Assembly: GCA_963666465.1 (NCBI GenBank)
Contig: OY762824.1
Coordinates: forward strand, 3,782,001-3,846,000
Direction: 5' to 3'
DNA from: VXYL01 sp963666465
Lineage (GTDB): Bacteria; Pseudomonadota; Gammaproteobacteria; Pseudomonadales; Azotimanducaceae
Length of the DNA stretch: 64,000 bases
Each line of letters opens with the position of its first letter. Position 1 is the first letter of the stretch. The notes beneath the pieces are model-generated. The model saw nothing but the letters and a program-made list of their open reading frames with translations. It was not told the DNA's origin and searched no databases. Below, piece after piece: positions 49,592-57,916 of the stretch. The position numbers were made by a program, and so were the translations under genes.

Positions 49592-51202
49592 TTGGCGCCG
49601 CCTGGCCTGGCGCCGCCGGAAGAGCTGCGCTCGTGGCGGCGCGTCGCCAGGCTGGCGGAACGCGGCGTGGTTGCCTCGGAGGGGGGGGATCTTGCCCTGC
49701 CCGGCGCCGATGGCCGCGGCGTGGAGGAGACTTCGCTTGCCGTGCGTGTGGGGTCCTTGCTTGCCGAGTTCTCCCGCCAGGGGATCGACAAGGAGATGCT
49801 CGCGGCGCTGGTGCAACTCGCACACGAGAGCCGCCTGCCCGACGCGGCGGAAGCGCAGTTTCGGGGCGATCGGATCAACACTGCCGAGGGGCGCGCAGCT
49901 CTGCACACGGCCTTGCGGGCGCCACGGAGCGAGCGTCCGGCGGCTGTGGCCGATGAAGTCGAGCGCGAGCAGGGGCGGCTGCTCGACTTCGCCGAGGCTT
50001 TGCGTCGTGGCGAGCGCACGGGTTATGCGGGCAAGCCGATTCGCGCACTGGTCCACATCGGCATTGGCGGATCGCACCTTGGCCCGCTTCTCGTCTGTGA
50101 AGCGCTTGCGAGTCCGCCGGGAGTCAGGGCGCCCGAGGTGCGCTTCCTTGCCAACATCGATGGCCACGCCGGCGCGGTGACCCTCGCGGGGCTCGATCCC
50201 GAAACGACGTTCTTCGTCGTGGCTTCCAAGAGCTTCGGCACGGAGGAAACCCTTGCCAATGCCGCCGCGGCACGCAGTTGGTTTCTCGAACGTACCCTGC
50301 GGCCGGCGGCGCTGGCTCAGCATTTCGGCGCCGTCACCGCGAATGTGGAGGCCGCGCGCGAGTTCGGCATGGCACCGGAAGCGTGTTTCCCCATGTGGGA
50401 CTGGGTGGGCGGGCGCTTTTCTGTCTGGTCCGCCGTGGCCTTGCCGGTGGTGGTGCGAATCGGCCGCCACGGCTTTCTCGACTTCCTCGCTGGCGCCCAT
50501 GGAATGGACCGTCACTTCCGCACCGCTCCCATCGAACGCAATGCGCCCATGCTGCTGGCGCTGGTAGCGCTCCTGAACGCGAACTTTCGCGGCGCCTCGA
50601 GTCATGCCGTGCTGGCCTACGACCACCGGCTGCGTCGCCTGCCCGACTACCTTCAGCAATTGGAGATGGAGAGCAACGGCAAGTCCGTGCGGATCGATGG
50701 CGAGAGCAGCGCGATCCACACCGCACCGGTGATCTGGGGCGGCGAGGAGACGAACGGCCAGCACGCCTTCCACCAACTGCTGCATCAAGGCACGCGGACT
50801 GTGAGCGCAGACCTGATCGCCGTCATCAACCCGGCGCACCGGCGCGCCGAGCACCACCAGCGCCTGCTGGCGCACTACCTCGCCCAGGGCCAGGCGATGC
50901 AACGGGGCGACAGCGCAGACGACCCGCACCGCCGCACGCCGGGCAAGCGTCCCGCCACCAGCATCCTCCTGGACGAACTGACCCCCTACGCCCTGGGGGC
51001 GCTGCTGGCGCTCTATGAGCAGAAGGTCTTCTGCGCCGGGACGCTGCTGCGGATCAACTCCTTCGACCAGTGGGGCGTCGAGCTGGGCAAGCGTCTGGCG
51101 GCGCCCATAAGGCAAACGCTGGCCTCGAACACCAATCCGGCTGGAACCGACCCTATCACGGCAGCGCTGGTGGACGACATCCGAGCTCGGCGCTTGCGTT
51201 AG
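49592..51202 (+). CDS. pgi: Glucose-6-phosphate isomerase
   Basis: Interconverts glucose-6-phosphate and fructose-6-phosphate. The 536-residue protein has the phosphate-binding LVHIGIGGSHLGPLLVCEAL and VVASKSFGTEETLANAAAA, the signature MESNGKSVRIDGE, catalytic GGEETNGQHAFHQLLHQGTR (Glu and His) and QWGVELGKRLA with the C-terminal Lys. The TTG start at 49592 lies 2 bp beyond the panC stop. A GTG start slightly inside is not excluded. Confidence 0.94.
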   Translation: MAPPGLAPPEELRSWRRVARLAERGVVASEGGDLALPGADGRGVEETSLAVRVGSLLAEFSRQGIDKEMLAALVQLAHESRLPDAAEAQFRGDRINTAEGRAALHTALRAPRSERPAAVADEVEREQGRLLDFAEALRRGERTGYAGKPIRALVHIGIGGSHLGPLLVCEALASPPGVRAPEVRFLANIDGHAGAVTLAGLDPETTFFVVASKSFGTEETLANAAAARSWFLERTLRPAALAQHFGAVTANVEAAREFGMAPEACFPMWDWVGGRFSVWSAVALPVVVRIGRHGFLDFLAGAHGMDRHFRTAPIERNAPMLLALVALLNANFRGASSHAVLAYDHRLRRLPDYLQQLEMESNGKSVRIDGESSAIHTAPVIWGGEETNGQHAFHQLLHQGTRTVSADLIAVINPAHRRAEHHQRLLAHYLAQGQAMQRGDSADDPHRRTPGKRPATSILLDELTPYALGALLALYEQKVFCAGTLLRINSFDQWGVELGKRLAAPIRQTLASNTNPAGTDPITAALVDDIRARRLR

Positions 51203-51259
51203 AACGCCCTTCGGGACTGTCCTCCCCTTCGATGCGCCCCCACAGCGAGGCTCGCGCGG

Positions 51260-51490
51260 CAGTGTCTCACCCTTGAATTTGCCTGACGTGGCGCATGGCC
51301 GTCCGCAACCGGCGACTACGTCGATTTGCCTGCCGGGACCACTCTGGAGGGAGGGCGTCCCGCCCTTCATGCGCGCCGTCAGGCGCGTCCTCCCTGTGCA
51401 TGCCGCGACGTGCCCTGCGCGCCCTTGCGGGCGCGGCGCCTGACGGCGGGCGCGCCTTGCGGCGCGATGGAGGGCGGGACGCCCTCCCCC
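51260..51490. repeat. Family B repeat, copy B4 (inverted, one end lost)
   Basis: Begins CAGTGTCTCACCCTTGAATT, i.e. the family B right end in inverse orientation. It is followed by the conserved TGCCTGACGTGGCGCATGGC, CAACCGGCGACTACGTCGAT and two GGAGGGCG/CGCCCTCC hairpins flanking GCGCCGTCAGGCGCG-type sequence. The far end is missing where it meets the serine recombinase relic. Confidence 0.82.
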
Positions 51491-51491
51491 C

Positions 51492-51757
51492 GGTTCGAGC
51501 ACCAGCCCACCGGCGCTCCTCGAAACGAATGTTCTCCTTGACGGCGACGAACGCCACCGACGCCTTGGCGATCGCATCGAGGGTACCCATGAGCTGGCGA
51601 GACGCCGGCGCTTGGCATTGGCACGCGTCGAGGCGGTAGCTTCGATGAACTCGTCGATCCGGAAGCCCTGTCGTCGGGCGTACTCGAGGATCGCGAGGCG
51701 CTGGCTGCCGGCGTCCTGCTTGCCGGTGGAGACTCGCAGGTAGGCGACGGCTTTCAT
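51492..51757 (-). pseudogene. Serine recombinase (resolvase) relic
   Basis: The minus strand starts MKAVAYLRVSTGKQDAGSQR, LAILEYARRQGFRIDEFIEA with the catalytic serine (RVSTGKQ). After RRRL the frame changes. The other frame reads LMGTLDAIAKASVAFVAVKE NIRFEE, joining two LDAIAK-like words that are normally about 30 residues apart. So an internal deletion and a frameshift are present, and the C-terminal half is cut off at family B copy B4. Certainly non-functional. Confidence 0.75.
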
Positions 51758-51901
51758 CGGGTGTCGTCAAGGCCATGGTTTCGACGTTGAATCTTGCACG
51801 TCGCGACGCAGGGAACGCGTCCCGTTCCCTGTCATGCGTCGTGTTTTTCCGAACCGTCCAAGACGCACGCAAGAGACCCGGACTTCGATCAGGGTCCGGC
51901 A

Positions 51902-52589
51902 TCAAGGTCGCCGTGGCCTGGGGAAGCCGCTGGTGAGTCCGTCGATGTGCTCGTTGAGGTCGTTGGGTATCCGCTGCCACAGCGGGTCCAGGATGAACTT
52001 GACACCGGCTCGGCGGGCGAGTTTCGCGGCGGGAACGAAGTCGGAATCGGCAGAGACGAGGATGATGGTCTGGACGTTCCGGTTGAGCGCAAGCGACGCG
52101 ATGTCGAGACCAATACGCATGTCAACGCCCTTCTGCCGCAGGGCTGGAACGAAGTCACTATCCGTCAAATCAGCCGCCAACAGACGGCCCGCGAGGAGGT
52201 TCGCCTGCGCAGTTGGTTTGAGCACCCAGGACTGCTCAAGGTCCTTGCGCACATCACCGAGTCGAACAGCTACGTTCCTGGAGCTTCGAAGGACGTCGAA
52301 CAGCCGTTTCCGGAAGACCGCAGGGCCGGTCCTGGAAAAATCGATTGCCACGCCACTGACGGGGCGGTGACCTTTAGACGCATAAGGCGACGCGTCGTAG
52401 TAGAACGTGCGGTAATGCAAGGCCATGGGTTCTCGAGCTTGTAGAGTTGACCTGCTCAAGATGCCTGCGCACGAGTTGATAGATGGCGTGCCCGACATCT
52501 TGCGGATCGTCCGCATTGACGTCGGGCCGTACAGCGGGCAGGCGCTTGAGGAAGAACGCACTGTCAACGAGAACCGCGCAGTCGTGCAT
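51902..52589 (-). pseudogene. NYN-domain (PIN-like) protein, frameshifted
   Basis: N-terminal part from ATG 52587-52589: MHDCAVLVDSAFFLKRLPAV, DDPQDVGHAIYQLVRRHLEQ. The other frame then continues REPMALHYRTFYYDASPYAS, GLDIASLALNRNVQTIILVS, ADSDFVPAAKLARRAGVKFI and LNEHIDGLTSGF. This is a LabA/NYN-type nuclease-like domain with its acidic residues (VDSA, DIASLA, SADSDF). A single indel near 52440 breaks the frame. GGAGG lies 9 bp upstream of the ATG. Without the break the product would be about 228 residues. Confidence 0.75.
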
Positions 52590-53248
52590 CGGTGGGATGC
52601 CTCCGTAGACTATAGTTGTATAAGAGCAGCTTGGATGCCCCCGGGCTCGGCCTCGCTCGTATATGCACCAGCCATCGCATCGTGCGCGGCTGGAAGGCGA
52701 GACGTACTGCCGGAGGCAGTATGCGTCAAACCCTACCACGTCCGGCGTCCCGTGTCCATGCAGAGTCAACCACCACCACGGCTAATTTGTTCTTTACGCC
52801 CGATCCAAATAAATCAACGAGCTACATGGATTGAGGCACCCCTTCGCCCAGTTTCCGTTAACCCGAAAATGCGCTTCAATATCAGGGCCTTACGTTATTC
52901 GTCCACTATCAGGGATGCCCGAGAACAAATTCGCCCTGCAACCACCACCACACTGCCGACAACACCCGGTCCCGGCCACTGGAGCGCCGACGATCTCCCT
53001 CGTGACGGTGCCCGCGACGGCGGTTCCCCGGCACCTTTCTGGACGATCCGCTCACCGCGGCGGCAGGGGTGCGCCGCCGGGGGATGCGGCCGCGCTTGGC
53101 GACCCGGGGGACGGCGCGCCAGACACTGCACAAGCCAAGGTGAGACACTACCGCTCGCGCCTTCGGGCCAACCGCTCGCGCCTTTGCATGGACAAAGCTC
53201 TCTCGCTCGCCGTAAGCTCCCTGTCGGTTTTCGTGCAAGGCGCTGAAC
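52590..53248. other. Accessory intergenic region upstream of acs
   Basis: About 660 bp. Upstream of the NYN gene the minus strand has TATACAACTATAGT, a possible -10 region. The rest shows no gene-like frame. The solo family B end B5 lies at 53110-53152. No other structure was recognised. Confidence 0.4.
53110..53152. repeat. Solo family B end, B5
   Basis: GACGGCGCGCCAGACACTGC, ACAAGCCAAGG and GTGAGACACTAC: the complement of the left terminus of B2/B3, without the rest of the element. It is located about 100 bp upstream of acs. Confidence 0.8.
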
Positions 53249-55183
53249 GTGGCTGCCAGATATCCCGTCCCGCCCGAGTTTGCGCGCAAGGCGCATGTTG
53301 ACGACGCTCGCTATCGGGCGATGTATGAAGAGTCCGTGGCGGATCCCGATGGGTTCTGGGCGGCGCAGGCGCGGGAGTTCATCGACTGGTTCTCGGAGTG
53401 GTCGGAGGTGTCCTGGAGCGACCTGCCGGCGGGCCGCGTCGAGTGGTTCCGGGGCGCGACGCTCAATGCCAGCCACAATTGCATCGATCGGCATCTGCCG
53501 GCGCGTGCCACGCAGCCGGCCATCATCTGGGAAGGCGACGATCCGAACGACGACAAGACCGTCACCTATCAGGAGCTGCACGACGAGGTGTGTCGCCTAA
53601 GCAACGCGCTCGCCGTTCGCGGCGTGGGCAAGGGCGACCGGATCTGCATCTATCTGCCAATGATCCCCGAGGCTGCCTACGCGATGCTGGCCTGCGCCCG
53701 GATCGGCGCGATCCATTCGGTGGTGTTCGGTGGCTTCTCGCCCAACTCCCTGCGGGACCGCATCCTCGATTCCGACTGCCGGGTGCTCATCACGGCCGAC
53801 GAGGGCGTGCGCGGCGGTCGCTCCGTGCCGCTCAAGGAGAATGCGGAGGCAGCGCTGGCGGAATGTCCCGACGTCCACACCGTGCTCACGGTGCAGCGAA
53901 CCGGCAACGCCGTGCCGTGGAACGAGAGCCGGGACGTTTGGTATCACGAACTCGCTGGCGCGCAGCCAGCCGAGTTCGAGCCGGCGGTGATGGACTCGGA
54001 AGATCCCCTTTTCATCCTCTACACCTCCGGCTCCACCGGCAAGCCCAAGGGCGTGCAGCACGGCACCGGCGGCTACCTGCTACACGCGGCCATGACCCAC
54101 CGCTATGTCTTCGATTACCACGACGGCGACATCTATTGGTGTACCGCAGACGTGGGCTGGGTGACCGGGCATTCCTACATCGTCTATGGCCCGCTCGCGA
54201 ACGGCGCCACGACGCTCATGTTCGAGGGCGTGCCCAACTGGCCGGACGCCTCGCGCTGCTGGCAGGTGGTGGACAAGCACAACGTCAGCATCTTCTACAC
54301 CGCCCCCACCGCCATCCGCCAGCTCATGAGCCAGGGCGACGAATTCGTCACGGCTACGTCGAGGCAGAGCCTCGCGCTGCTCGGCACCGTCGGCGAGCCC
54401 ATCAACCCGGAAGCATGGGAGTGGTACCACGGCGTCGTCGGCGAGCGCCGCTGCCCCATCGTGGACACATGGTGGCAGACCGAAACTGGCGGCATCATGA
54501 TCACGCCGCTGCCCGGCGCCACCGATCTCAAGCCGGGCTCCGCCACGCGCCCGTTCTTCGGCGTGCAGCCGGCCTTGATGGACGCCGAAGGCAACGTGAT
54601 CGAGGAAACCGAGGCCACCGGCAACCTGGTCATCACATCCGCCTGGCCCGGCCAGATCCGCACCGTCTATGGTGACCACCAGCGCGTGATCGACACCTAC
54701 TACGCGGCCTATCCGGGCTTCTACTTCACCGGCGACGGCGCCCGGCGCGATGCCGATGGCTACTACTCGATCACGGGCCGCGTGGACGACGTGATCAACG
54801 TCTCCGGCCACCGCATGGGCACGGCGGAGGTGGAAAGCGCCCTCGTGCTGCACGAGGCGGTCGCCGAAGCCGCCGTGGTGGGCTTCCCGCACGACATCAA
54901 GGGGGAGGGCATCTATGCCTTTGTCACCCCGATGGCCGGCATCAATCAGGACATGGAGGCATTGAAGGAGGAACTCGTCCGTCTCGTTCGGAGCGAAATC
55001 GGCCCCATCGCAAGGCCAGACGCGATTCAGTGGGCGCCTGGCCTGCCCAAGACCCGCTCCGGCAAGATCATGCGCCGCATCCTGCGCAGGATCGCCGCCG
55101 GCGACATGGAGGACCTCGGCGACACGACGACGCTGGCGGATCCCACGGTGGTGGATGACTTGGTGGCAAATCGCGGTGGTTGA
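53249..55183 (+). CDS. acs: Acetyl-coenzyme A synthetase
   Basis: AMP-forming ligase that activates acetate. The 644-residue protein contains VVFGGFSPNSLRDRI, the P-loop-like A3 motif LFILYTSGSTGKPKGVQHGT, the active-site tryptophan block VDTWWQTETGGIMITPLPG, YFTGDGARRDADGYY and RVDDVINVSGHRMGTAEVES. The acetylatable catalytic lysine is in LPKTRSGKIMRRILRRIA. The GTG start gives MAARYPVPPEFARKAHVD; the family usually has a similar short leader. All core motifs are intact. The next gene region (55184 on) is transposon debris. Confidence 0.95.
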   Translation: MAARYPVPPEFARKAHVDDARYRAMYEESVADPDGFWAAQAREFIDWFSEWSEVSWSDLPAGRVEWFRGATLNASHNCIDRHLPARATQPAIIWEGDDPNDDKTVTYQELHDEVCRLSNALAVRGVGKGDRICIYLPMIPEAAYAMLACARIGAIHSVVFGGFSPNSLRDRILDSDCRVLITADEGVRGGRSVPLKENAEAALAECPDVHTVLTVQRTGNAVPWNESRDVWYHELAGAQPAEFEPAVMDSEDPLFILYTSGSTGKPKGVQHGTGGYLLHAAMTHRYVFDYHDGDIYWCTADVGWVTGHSYIVYGPLANGATTLMFEGVPNWPDASRCWQVVDKHNVSIFYTAPTAIRQLMSQGDEFVTATSRQSLALLGTVGEPINPEAWEWYHGVVGERRCPIVDTWWQTETGGIMITPLPGATDLKPGSATRPFFGVQPALMDAEGNVIEETEATGNLVITSAWPGQIRTVYGDHQRVIDTYYAAYPGFYFTGDGARRDADGYYSITGRVDDVINVSGHRMGTAEVESALVLHEAVAEAAVVGFPHDIKGEGIYAFVTPMAGINQDMEALKEELVRLVRSEIGPIARPDAIQWAPGLPKTRSGKIMRRILRRIAAGDMEDLGDTTTLADPTVVDDLVANRGG

Positions 55184-55617
55184 ATGCGGCCACCACCGAA
55201 CGATTGCCCCGGGACTCGGGACGCCAAGAAGGGCGTCGTGACATCGCGGATCGCGGGGGAAACGGCGAATGGCGAACAACGCGAATCGCCGCCGCGCTGG
55301 GCATCGACGCGAACAAGGTGGGACGCTGGCGGACCCGGTGCGCGCAGGAGGGGCCGTCGGCGATCGAGAGGGAGCGGCCGCGCGGCGCCAACCACAGCGG
55401 GAAGGACAGCCGGGCGCAGGCGGCGTTGCGCACCCGGGTGATCGAGGCGACAACGCAAGCGGTGCCGGAGGACGCCACCCACTGGTCGTGCCGGTCGATG
55501 GTGCGCCACCTGGGCACGACGCACAGCTTCGTCAACCGGGTGTGGCGCGCGCACGGCCTCAGGCCGCACCTGATCCGTACCTTCAGGCTGAGCAGCGACC
55601 CGCGCTTCGAGTTCCAC
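55184..55617 (+). pseudogene. IS630-type transposase, N-terminal fragment
   Basis: The plus frame from about 55240 reads GEWRTTRIAAALGIDANKVG, RWRTRCAQEGPSAIERERPR, GANHSGKD and WSCRSMVRHLGTTHSFVNRV, WRAHGLRPHLIRTFRLSSDP RFE. These are the HTH/linker regions of IS630-family transposases (ISR-like W..R..G..RPH). The DDE catalytic half is missing after DPRFE at about 55612. This is a different IS630 member from the element at 56122. Confidence 0.75.
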
Positions 55618-55734
55618 TCAGCCCCAGATGAAGAAACCCCGCCACACCAACGCCATCATGGCGTACGTCATAGCGGCGTCAACGATCAGCCAGACCGCCA
55701 CGCCAATCAAGATTGTCTTCGTTCGTTTCGACAT
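55618..55734 (-). CDS. 38-residue single-span membrane peptide
   Basis: ATG at 55732-55734 opens MSKRTKTILIGVAVWLIVDA then AMTYAMMALVWRGFFIWG and stops. A basic N-terminus followed by one hydrophobic helix of about 25 residues makes it a plausible inner-membrane peptide. It starts 1 bp after the stop codon of the secreted cysteine-rich frame, with GGAGGG about 11 bp upstream, so the two would be translated together. Unknown family; could be an accessory, immunity-like or secretion-related peptide. Its stop is at the junction with the IS630 fragment. Confidence 0.5.
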   Translation of the reverse strand: MSKRTKTILIGVAVWLIVDAAMTYAMMALVWRGFFIWG

Positions 55735-55735
55735 A

Positions 55736-56118
55736 TCAGCCGTACCCTCCACCATCGCCGTCTCCACAGGCTTCCATCTCGGCATCGAAGGCGCTCTTGC
55801 AGGCGTTCACGTCACGCGTGTTCTGCTGTGAGCACTTCCTTACGCAACGCCGTAAGACTACACGTTCGCGTCGGCGCAATTCTCGATGCAGGTTGAATAC
55901 GCGGCCGACGCATCGCCGAGGCAGCTTGCGTAGTTCGCGAGGGCGTTGAACCGGCACGTCATCCCAGGATCACAGTTTGCGATTCCGCCCGTAGCGCGGA
56001 TCAGCACCGACGCTACGCGAAGTGCGCTCACCTTCGCATCGGACAGGAACGTACCGGCAGAGGCCGTCGTCGTGCAGACGACAACGGCCAGAGTCATGAG
56101 TAACGCTTTGGTCTTCAT
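55736..56118 (-). CDS. Small secreted cysteine-rich protein, probably frameshifted
   Basis: The ATG at 56116-56118 starts MKTKALLMTLAVVVCTTTAS-AG, a clear Sec signal peptide with an AxA-like cleavage site (TASAG). The mature part has NCDPGMTC, NYASCLGDASAAYSTCIENC and stops after ADANV (86 residues, stop at 55858). One base later, a frame without its own start continues VVLRRCVRKCSQQNTRDVNA, CKSAFDAEMEACGDGDGGGYG to 55736. The cysteine spacing continues across the break, so a single lost G probably split a roughly 126-residue protein with ten or so cysteines. The family was not recognised. An IS630 copy is inserted 5 bp upstream of the ATG. Confidence 0.55.
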
Positions 56119-56121
56119 GGT

Positions 56122-57360
56122 CTAGTAGTTCGTTCCATTAAAACCTTGACGTTTCAGGCGATGTCCAAGTCGAAGTTGCGCCAACGCAACTGGACGGGAG
56201 CTTCGTTCATTTCCGCAACGCCTGGAGGATGCGGACCTTCAGTTCGGCGGTGGAGGCGACACGAATGTGACGCAGGAAGGTGCGAGCCATCTTCGAGAAG
56301 GCGCACTCGATCAGGTTCAGCCAGGAGCCGTGTTTCGGGGCGTGCACGCATTCGAAGCGCCCGGGCCGTGTCGCCAGGCACGCCATGGCTTCACGGGAGA
56401 CGCGCGCGGAGTGATTGTCGAGGACGACGCGGATGACGGCAGGGGCCGGACAATGACGATGCAGGCGCTCCAGCAACGCGGCGAACTCGCGGCCGCGATG
56501 CTTCGGCTCGACATTGGCGATGGTCTCGCCGGTGCGCAGATCGAGTGCGGCAAGAATCGACAACGTGCCGTGGCGCGCGCACTCGCAGTCGCGCGACAGC
56601 GTTGCCTGCCGCCCCGCCACCGGCGGCAGGTCCGGGGCGGTGGCGCCGATCGCCTGCACGCCGGGCCTCTCGTCCACGGACACCGTGCAGGTGGTCGGCG
56701 TCGCGGCATCGCGTTGCGCCGGCGTCAGGAAAACGTCGCGACAGACCATCAGGACTTCGCGCATCTTGCGGTCGAACTCCGGGTCGCGACGTTCCAGGCA
56801 GTGTCGCACCCGGCGGCTTCAGTTCGCTCTCCTGCAGGATGCGCCAGACGCCGCTCTTGCCGACGCGCGACAGGCGGGGAAACCCGGCCGCCCCGGCTTC
56901 GCGTCGCACGTGGGCGGTCAATGCCGACAACGTCCACGACTCCGCCGCCAGACCCAGCGCCTTGGGTTGCTGGCAGGCCACGCCGACCACCCACGCTTTC
57001 GCGTCCGGCAGAATCTCCGGTTCCCGCGGGCGACGGCAACGATCTCGCAAGCCCGCGCGCACGCCCGCCGCCAATGCCTTGTCGATGCATTTGTGGATGG
57101 TTGGGCGCGACACGCCGACTTCGCGCTGAATCCGTGTGATCGACAACCCCGCGGCGTGGCGCAGCAGCACCTTCGCCCGTGTCGCCTCGCGCGCCGGCGC
57201 CGAGCGGCTCAATGTCGTCAGCATCTCCCGATCCGACTCCGACAACTGCAGCGCCGCCCGCTCTGTTCGTCTCGCCATGTCCCGCTCCTCGATTGGACCG
57301 GGCCGACATCATGCATCGGCATCGCCAACTTGTAATTGAATTCAAGAAACGAACTACTAG
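56122..57360 (-). mobile_element. IS630-family insertion sequence
   Basis: Terminal inverted repeats CTAGTAGTTCGTT (56122-56134) and AACGAACTACTAG (57348-57360) are perfect over 13 bp and include the TA dinucleotide expected for IS630 target duplication. About 1.24 kb. The encoded transposase has a frameshift. The element lies directly in front of the secreted-protein gene. If it is removed, leaving one TA, the sequence AAAGGAAG-CTAGACC-ATG is restored. Confidence 0.88.
56207..57278 (-). pseudogene. IS630-family transposase, frameshifted
   Basis: First frame (from 57278): MARRTERAALQLSESDREML, SITRIQREVGVSRPTIHKCI (HTH) and GFPRLSRVGKSGVWRILQES, ELKP. The second frame continues VRHCLERRDPEFDRKMREVL, VSVDERPGVQAIGATAPDLP (first Asp), RVVLDNHSARV (second Asp) and KHGSWLNLIECAFSKMART (Glu). 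A loss of two bases near 56800 (ELKPHRVRH expected) separates them. The junction has no obvious slippery heptamer, so programmed frameshifting is not favoured. Confidence 0.85.
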
Positions 57361-57492
57361 CTTCCTTTGTGCGGTCTGCGGCTTCGCCGCGCCTGATACT
57401 CGCGTCTCAGGTACTGTTAAGAACTCGTGGGAAGCGGGAGGGAAAGATCGATTCGATCTAGCGGGGCTCTGGCTTGTGCCACAAAACGCGGT
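57361..57492. other. Presumed original leader of the secreted-protein gene
   Basis: On the minus strand this contains AAAGGAAG next to the IS630 end, a good Shine-Dalgarno that would lie about 7 bp from the secreted-protein ATG if the IS were absent. No -35/-10 pair was confidently placed. Confidence 0.4.
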
Positions 57493-57592
57493 CTAGCAGC
57501 CTGTCGGACTTCGGACGGCGCAAGCTGGCCGAATGCCGACAGGGTGACAGGACGGCCTGGGCTGGGGCAAGAAGCGTTGTCGAAAGGCAGCG
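57493..57592. repeat. Family A repeat, copy A5 (truncated)
   Basis: CTAG at 57493-57496, CAGCCTGTCGGACTTCGG, the conserved tract and a decayed hairpin (CGTTGTC-GAAA-GGCAGCG). It lacks the outer CTTGTGGCG end and fuses to an integrase relic. Confidence 0.82.
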
Positions 57593-57870
57593 GGGTTGGC
57601 CGACATCAGCCACCTGGCAGGCACACGACATCCGACCACGCTGCATGACCGGCCGCCGCTTCTCCAGCAGGTCGGCGCGCTTCTCGCATCACGTCGAGGG
57701 CCTGATCCGACAACGGTACCCGGTGCGCCTTGCCCGTCTTCATCGACGCCGCAGGCTTCACCCACACCGCGGCTTCCATCGAACTGCTCCCGGGTTGCCC
57801 GCCGCACTTCGATCTGCCGTGTCGCCGTCAGCGCGGTGAACCGGATCGCCCGCTTCGTCGAGGGCGTACA
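57593..57870 (-). pseudogene. Tyrosine recombinase (phage-type integrase) relic
   Basis: The minus strand encodes AIRFTALTATRQIEVRRATR, EQFDG in one frame, then AAVWVKPAASMKTGKAHRVP, LSDQALDVMREA in another. This is the catalytic-domain entry of tyrosine integrases (T..R..E.R.A.W..D, then M K T xxx HRVPLS), with the first catalytic Arg. Both flanks are missing and one frameshift is present. It marks a former integrated element. Confidence 0.72.
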
Positions 57871-57916
57871 CTGGGCCCATAGGGGCTGGCCGGGCGGCTC
57901 GTTGAAGAAAGCGCTG

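Noticed and set aside
49277..51757. An 826-codon minus-strand frame opposite pgi and panC
   Set aside because: Only its first about 50 codons are real (serine recombinase relic); the rest is antisense to pgi and panC.
56780..56820. Programmed frameshifting in the IS630 transposase
   Set aside because: The junction has no slippery heptamer and comparison with the expected ELKPHRVRH points to a two-base loss.
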